Shown in pieces: positions 60,656 to 64,000 of a stretch of 64,000 nucleotides of DNA (positions within the stretch are counted from its first letter, which is position 1; every line of letters begins with the position of its first letter). The translations under genes and the position numbers were made by a program. The stretch comes from Senegalimassilia sp003474385. GTDB lineage: Bacteria > Actinomycetota > Coriobacteriia > Coriobacteriales > Eggerthellaceae. The stretch covers positions 20,778 to 84,777 of the forward strand of contig NZ_QUCY01000011.1 of the NCBI RefSeq assembly GCF_003474385.1, given 5' to 3'. Below the pieces are notes generated by a model. That model was given only the letters and a program-made list of their open reading frames with translations. It did not search any database and was not told the DNA's origin.

Positions 60656-61609
60656 TCAGTGTTTGATGTTGCCGTGCCCGCGCTCGACGGCATCCTCGCT
60701 GCTGCCCTGCGCGGCCTTCGAGGCGGCCGCGGCAATTGCCTTCGGGTCGTGGGCACTTTCCTTCTGCCTGCAATCGAGAGACGCATGCAGCCGGCGCGCC
60801 GATTCATACTTGAGGTCCGAGTACCGCTTCTGCGCGGCATAGTACGCGGCGCTGTCGTCCTCGGTCCCGCCGAGCCCATGGACATGGCTCATGTGCGCGT
60901 CCACGAGTCCGTTCATCGCGACGCTGGCCTTCTCGATTTCGGAAGCCAGCTCCTCATCGGAGAGCCCGCGAAGGGCTGCCAGGTCACGGCCGTCGGCCTT
61001 GAAGGCGAAATGGTCGACTGCGGCTTTGAAGTCGATTGTCCCGTTCTTGCGATACAGGTAGACCGCCCCGAAAAAGCCGAATTCCGGCTGGCTATTCGAA
61101 CCGAACTCGGCGGCCGCGGGGGAGTTTCGTGCGAATTCGAGCACGCGGCCGTTTTCCGCATAGGCGTCGTCGACATGGAAGTCCTGCACGGCTCCGTTGA
61201 TGCACGCCAAGTCGCCTTGATCACGTCTGTCGATTTGCGCCAGGGCCGCCGACGGGATATGGAAGACGGTGAGGCCGTCGGCCTCGTCCGCCACGGCGAA
61301 GTAGACGAGGCTTTTATCCTCGGACGACCATGATAGGCCGCAACGCCGGCCATCGAAGATTCCATAGACCTTGCGGTAGAAATCATTTCCCTTATGGTGG
61401 TCGATGCCGAGATCGAAGAACTCGGTCGGGACGCCCGTGGAGAACTCTTCGATCTGGAAGGCGATTTGATTGACCACCACGTCGATATTCGCATCCGTCA
61501 CGGGGATGGGCATCTCGAAATCGGAGCGAAGCGCCTCGGCGATCACCGAACGCTTGATCTTGAAGACGATCTCGTCGTCGTTAGCGCTCGTCGTCGTATT
61601 CCAATCCAT
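60656..61609 (-). CDS. Domain B tail-bearing protein
   Basis: 317 residues from ATG 61609 (GGGAG upstream). Lacks domain A and starts close to domain B: VFKIKRSVIAEALRSDFEMP, IPVTDANIDVVVNQIAFQIE, TEFFDLGIDHHKGNDFYRKV. Tail: DPKAIAAAASKAAQGSSEDA then GNIKH. Together with its neighbours it shows modular exchange of A and B domains. Confidence 0.7.
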   Translation of the reverse strand: MDWNTTTSANDDEIVFKIKRSVIAEALRSDFEMPIPVTDANIDVVVNQIAFQIEEFSTGVPTEFFDLGIDHHKGNDFYRKVYGIFDGRRCGLSWSSEDKSLVYFAVADEADGLTVFHIPSAALAQIDRRDQGDLACINGAVQDFHVDDAYAENGRVLEFARNSPAAAEFGSNSQPEFGFFGAVYLYRKNGTIDFKAAVDHFAFKADGRDLAALRGLSDEELASEIEKASVAMNGLVDAHMSHVHGLGGTEDDSAAYYAAQKRYSDLKYESARRLHASLDCRQKESAHDPKAIAAAASKAAQGSSEDAVERGHGNIKH

Positions 61610-61669
61610 GTCAAAACTCCCAAACAAGAAGATGCCGCGATAGGCACCGCCCGCCGCGGCAAGGGAAAC

Positions 61670-62614
61670 TCAGTGCTTGTTGCCGCCATGCTCGACGGTC
61701 GCCTTGGTGCCGCCCTCGGCGGCAGACAGCGCGGCTGCGGCGATGGCCTGCGGGTCGCGGGGCTGATGCACGGCCGTGCGCGCCCCTTCGGTCGCCTTGC
61801 GCAGCGCCGGCGCGAGATCGGGCAGCTCGCCGTACAGGTCGTTGACTCCGACGCGCTCGTCGAACTTGGCGACCGCCATGAGGTTGGCGAAGGATCGGAC
61901 GGCCTCGATGCCGTCGAATCCGTGCTTGTAGACGCACAGTGCGCGCGTGCCGCCCAGGCGCTCGATATCGTCGACGGTGATCTCGTCGTCGGCGATGAGG
62001 CCGGCATCGATCTTGTAGACCGCCAGGTCGCCGTCCTCGCTGTCGACGGGGCTCGCCATGACGAACGCGGCGTCACCCTCGCTGCTCGGCCAGACGACGG
62101 CCTCGGTGAAGCTCGAGAGCCCGAAGGCATCCCTGTAGAAGTCTGCGCCCTGTTTGGTCGAGATGCCCAAGTCGAGCTCGTCTTCGTCGATGATGGCGCT
62201 GATTGTCTCCCAGCCGTCCTCGGTGGAGCGGTCCCGGAAGCAGTCGTGCGCCATGAGCTGCCCAATCGCGGCGTCGACGTTCTTGTCGGTGGCGGGGACG
62301 GGGTAGGGGAGGAATTCCGAGAGCGCCGCCGCGATGTCCTCGCGGCACCAGCGGATCGTGCAGAACTCGTCGTCGCGCAGCTTGCCCTCCGCGAGCGGGT
62401 AGGGATGGCGGCACGAGCGCTCGTAGTCGATCTTCGCCTGCGCGATGTCGGTGAAGTAGTGCCCGGCGCCCCAGGAACGGGACTCGAAATCGTATCCGTC
62501 GGCGACGATGTAGGGCGATGCGTGCCCGCTCAGGACAGGCTCGCGGCCGTTCGGCGTGCCGACGACGAGCGCGGTGCGCGTGGCCTCGTCGTATTCGAGG
62601 ACGATGTGATCCAT
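61670..62614 (-). CDS. Two-domain tail-bearing protein (A+B), operon head
   Basis: 314 residues. Domain A: DHIVLEYDEATRTALVVGTP, PYIVADGYD, FTDIAQAKIDYE. Domain B: CTIRWCREDIAAALSEFLPY, PVPATDKNVDAAIGQLMAHD, DELDLGISTKQGADFYRDAF. Tail: DPQAIAAAALSAAEGGTKAT then GGNKH. Heads a six-gene operon from the palindrome promoter at 62675-62723. Confidence 0.7.
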   Translation of the reverse strand: MDHIVLEYDEATRTALVVGTPNGREPVLSGHASPYIVADGYDFESRSWGAGHYFTDIAQAKIDYERSCRHPYPLAEGKLRDDEFCTIRWCREDIAAALSEFLPYPVPATDKNVDAAIGQLMAHDCFRDRSTEDGWETISAIIDEDELDLGISTKQGADFYRDAFGLSSFTEAVVWPSSEGDAAFVMASPVDSEDGDLAVYKIDAGLIADDEITVDDIERLGGTRALCVYKHGFDGIEAVRSFANLMAVAKFDERVGVNDLYGELPDLAPALRKATEGARTAVHQPRDPQAIAAAALSAAEGGTKATVEHGGNKH

Positions 62615-62674
62615 GGCGAAACTCCTTAGGGGACCCGTCGCCTGGAAAAGGGCGGCGGTGCGGATATTGCCCTG

Positions 62675-62723
62675 ATGATAGGGACGCGCCGCCGCCGTGT
62701 GAACGCATGTTCCCGAACGGGAA
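62675..62723 (-). promoter_or_regulatory. Palindrome promoter (gap 29)
   Basis: TTCCCGAACGGGAA at 62710-62723, 29 bases from -10 TATCAT (62675-62680); -35 TTCACA at 17-bp spacing. Confidence 0.8.
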
Positions 62724-62731
62724 GCGCCGCC

Positions 62732-63688
62732 CTAGAGCGCCGGCCCTCGCGAGGCGGCCCCGTCCTGCGCGCTCGATCCCGCGGCCCTCTTGGCGCCGCG
62801 GGCCTGCGTGTCGGGGTCCGTGAGCGAGCGGGAGCGCTCGCGCGACTCTGCGGCGAGGCGCGCCACGAGGCAGGGGTCGGCCGTGTTGGGCGACAGCGTG
62901 GCGCACGATGCGGCCAGGGCCGCGTCGGCGAGCCGCTTGACGCCGTCGGCGCCGTCCGGGACTTCGCGCATGTAGTCTCTCGAGTCCTCTGCGGTGTCCA
63001 CGAACCCGAAGAACGCACGCTCCCTCCCGCCGTCTGCGATGGGATAGGCGGCGCCCTCGATCAGGATGCCGCCGTCACTGCGCGCGTCGACGCAGTTGAC
63101 TCCGATCTCGGCGGTATCGGTCCCGCCGATGCCGATCGTGGCGGAGAACAGCCCTTCGGAGGTGCCGATCGCTTCCGGGACATCCCCGCCGAATCGCCGG
63201 GCCGTCGATATCGCCGTCTCGGCGGCCATGAGCGCGGTGGCGTACAGCTCCGGGCTCGACAGCCCGCGCACGAGCGCGGCACGGCAGCACCCGGCGAGCG
63301 TGTAGGAGTTCGCGGCGGGGGCGATGCCTCCCGGGAACACGGGGATGCCGGGCGTATTGGCCTTGAGGAGGGGCGAGGCGGCGGCGAGCTGTTCGAGCTC
63401 GAAGCGCGAGGGCGTCTCGTCGAGCAGGTCTGCCAACGCGTCGGCCACGGCGTCGAGCGGGTCGCCGGCGATGCGGCACCAGGTCGGGACGTCGACGGCG
63501 ATGCAGGCGACGTGCCCGGTCAGTCGCCCGATCTCGCGGTCGATGCCGCCCCCCTCGGCCCTGTTGAGCGTGTACCCGTGCGCCCCGTTCGCGACGGGGC
63601 AGGTAAGGATGCTGGAGTTCTCTCGGGAGATGATCGTGTAGTGCGCGCCGTCGCAGAATACGGCGGAGTCGATTTCGAGCGGCTGCAT
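62732..63688 (-). CDS. Acidic unknown protein, weak tail
   Basis: 318 residues from ATG 63688 (GAAAGGAC upstream). Gly/Ala-rich, with FELEQLAAASPLLKANTPGI and LIEGAAYPIADGGRERAFFG. C-terminus: DPCLVARLAAESRERSRSLT then GAKRAAGSSAQDGAASRGP, only partly like the shared end. Its leader contains a strong hairpin; its promoter is GGGTATACG-type, without the palindrome. Confidence 0.6.
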   Translation of the reverse strand: MQPLEIDSAVFCDGAHYTIISRENSSILTCPVANGAHGYTLNRAEGGGIDREIGRLTGHVACIAVDVPTWCRIAGDPLDAVADALADLLDETPSRFELEQLAAASPLLKANTPGIPVFPGGIAPAANSYTLAGCCRAALVRGLSSPELYATALMAAETAISTARRFGGDVPEAIGTSEGLFSATIGIGGTDTAEIGVNCVDARSDGGILIEGAAYPIADGGRERAFFGFVDTAEDSRDYMREVPDGADGVKRLADAALAASCATLSPNTADPCLVARLAAESRERSRSLTDPDTQARGAKRAAGSSAQDGAASRGPAL

Positions 63689-63712
63689 GGCTAGTCCTTT
63701 CGGTTTCAAGGG

Positions 63713-63741
63713 GACAGGGGGCCGGGAACCGGCCCCCTGTC
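63713..63741 (-). terminator. Perfect hairpin in the leader of the 62732 gene
   Basis: GACAGGGGGCCGG, loop of 3, CCGGCCCCCTGTC: 13-bp perfect arms without a T run. It may end the upstream transcript, or act in the leader because GGGTATACG (-10-like, near 63751-63759) lies upstream of it. Confidence 0.55.
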
Positions 63742-63782
63742 GGACGTGTCATCTATGGCGTATACCCTAAAAGCGCCCCGGC

Positions 63783-64000
63783 TTACATGCCTGCCTTGCG
63801 CTTCTCGCCACCGCCGCGATCCTCGCGGGCGGATGCCGCCGCCGAGCGGCGCGCGGCCTCGGCGACATCGTCCGGGCAGCCGGACGCGATGCCGTTGGGC
63901 GCGGCGGTCGCCGCATTGTGCGCGGCGGAGTCCTCGCAGATGAGCCCTTGGCGGCGCAGCTCCGCCACGCGTGCGGCCTCGCGGGCCTCGTCGTCGGCCG
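63783..64000 (-). CDS. C-terminal end of another tail-bearing protein (partial)
   Basis: The frame is open to the window edge, so the start lies beyond 64 kb. Visible part: ADDEAREAARVAELRRQGLI, then CPDDVAEAARRSAAASARED and GGGEKRKAGM. The alanine helix and Gly/Lys end match the shared tail, showing that the cluster continues. Confidence 0.6.
   Translation of the reverse strand, partial: ADDEAREAARVAELRRQGLICEDSAAHNAATAAPNGIASGCPDDVAEAARRSAAASAREDRGGGEKRKAGM

Larger units (their letters stand above)
2874..64000. mobile_element. Large integrative, mobilisable element (one end visible)
   Basis: From the truncated yacP gene to the window end the content is mobile-element like: plasmid-type replication proteins, DnaC-like loader, two SSB-like proteins, PIF1 helicase, ParA with a ribbon-helix-helix partner, MobC and relaxase, toxin-antitoxin pairs, a defence island and many unknown genes. 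No integrase or conjugation-pore gene is present in these 61 kb. Integrated state is inferred from the cut gene; an integrated plasmid or phage-plasmid cannot be excluded. Confidence 0.75.

Noticed and set aside
46072..62723. TTCCCGAACGGGAA as intrinsic terminators
   Set aside because: No T run on either side. One copy lies between divergent genes, one inside a coding end, and at 55.1 kb a separate real terminator precedes it. The constant distance to -10 boxes fits a promoter element.
2874..64000. Conjugation pore, coupling protein or integrase genes
   Set aside because: No VirB4, VirD4, integrase or resolvase motif found in any frame of the window; they may lie beyond the right edge.

Overview
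The window suggests a high-GC actinobacterium of the class Coriobacteriia (Collinsella/Olsenella/Eggerthella type). That rests on the high G+C, the chromosomal genes at the left end and the familiar look of several proteins; it is an inference, not a database result. Positions 1 to about 2.87 kb are chromosome: a disrupted ferredoxin-type aldo/keto reductase, a TRIC/UPF0126 channel and an RlmB/TrmH rRNA methyltransferase. They are followed by the first 15 codons of a YacP-like NYN nuclease gene, which stops being YacP-like right after its DGYN motif. Everything to the right reads as one large integrated mobile element that runs off the window, so only one junction is visible.

Element, left part (2.9-13.8 kb, + strand): a small OB-fold protein, two winged-helix replication proteins, a DnaC-like loader, small proteins, a flotillin with a membrane partner, and a PIF1-type helicase. 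The second replication gene carries a tight set of perfect palindromes inside its coding sequence, a candidate origin. From 13.8 to 20.7 kb on the - strand lies a three-gene island that matches the pPIWI-RE system: PD-(D/E)xK nuclease, DinG-like Fe-S helicase and pPIWI-RE protein, with overlapping genes. From 20.8 to 34.1 kb are a lipoprotein, HTH regulators, unknown small proteins, SSB, a ParA/RHH partition pair and unknown proteins. From 34.3 to 38.7 kb is a mobilisation block: candidate oriT, MobC-like protein, MOBP-type relaxase and an acidic protein. From 39 to 49 kb is a cargo area with a glycosyltransferase, an AbiE toxin-antitoxin pair, a second AbiE-like pair, a triple-repeat protein and a scar of truncated genes plus an IS3-type remnant.

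The right end (44.7-64 kb, mainly - strand) is a large set of acidic proteins of no recognised function. Many end in a similar tail: a proline or DP, an alanine-rich helix such as IAAAAxKAA, then a short glycine/charged end, often KH, KHI or IKH. Operon heads of this set share a promoter: palindrome TTCCCGTTCGGGAA placed exactly 29 or 39 bp upstream of a TAnnAT -10 box. A distant member at 7.3 kb has both the tail and the promoter. The coupled tail and promoter are the strongest candidate for an undescribed system; a common destination such as a secretion or conjugation channel, or a common scaffold, is inference only.

A second regulon is visible on the + strand. Five start regions share a nearly identical 34-bp promoter (GTTTAC, 17 bp, TACATA, with TGGG just upstream), embedded in tracts rich in CGCA/TGCG that are often strictly alternating purine-pyrimidine for 20-37 bases. 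It drives replication (3.7 kb), SSB (28.3 kb), ParA (29.6 kb) and two small membrane-protein genes. No integrase and no type IV secretion genes are in the window; they would be expected in the part of the element beyond 64 kb. No tRNA, rRNA or CRISPR array was seen.
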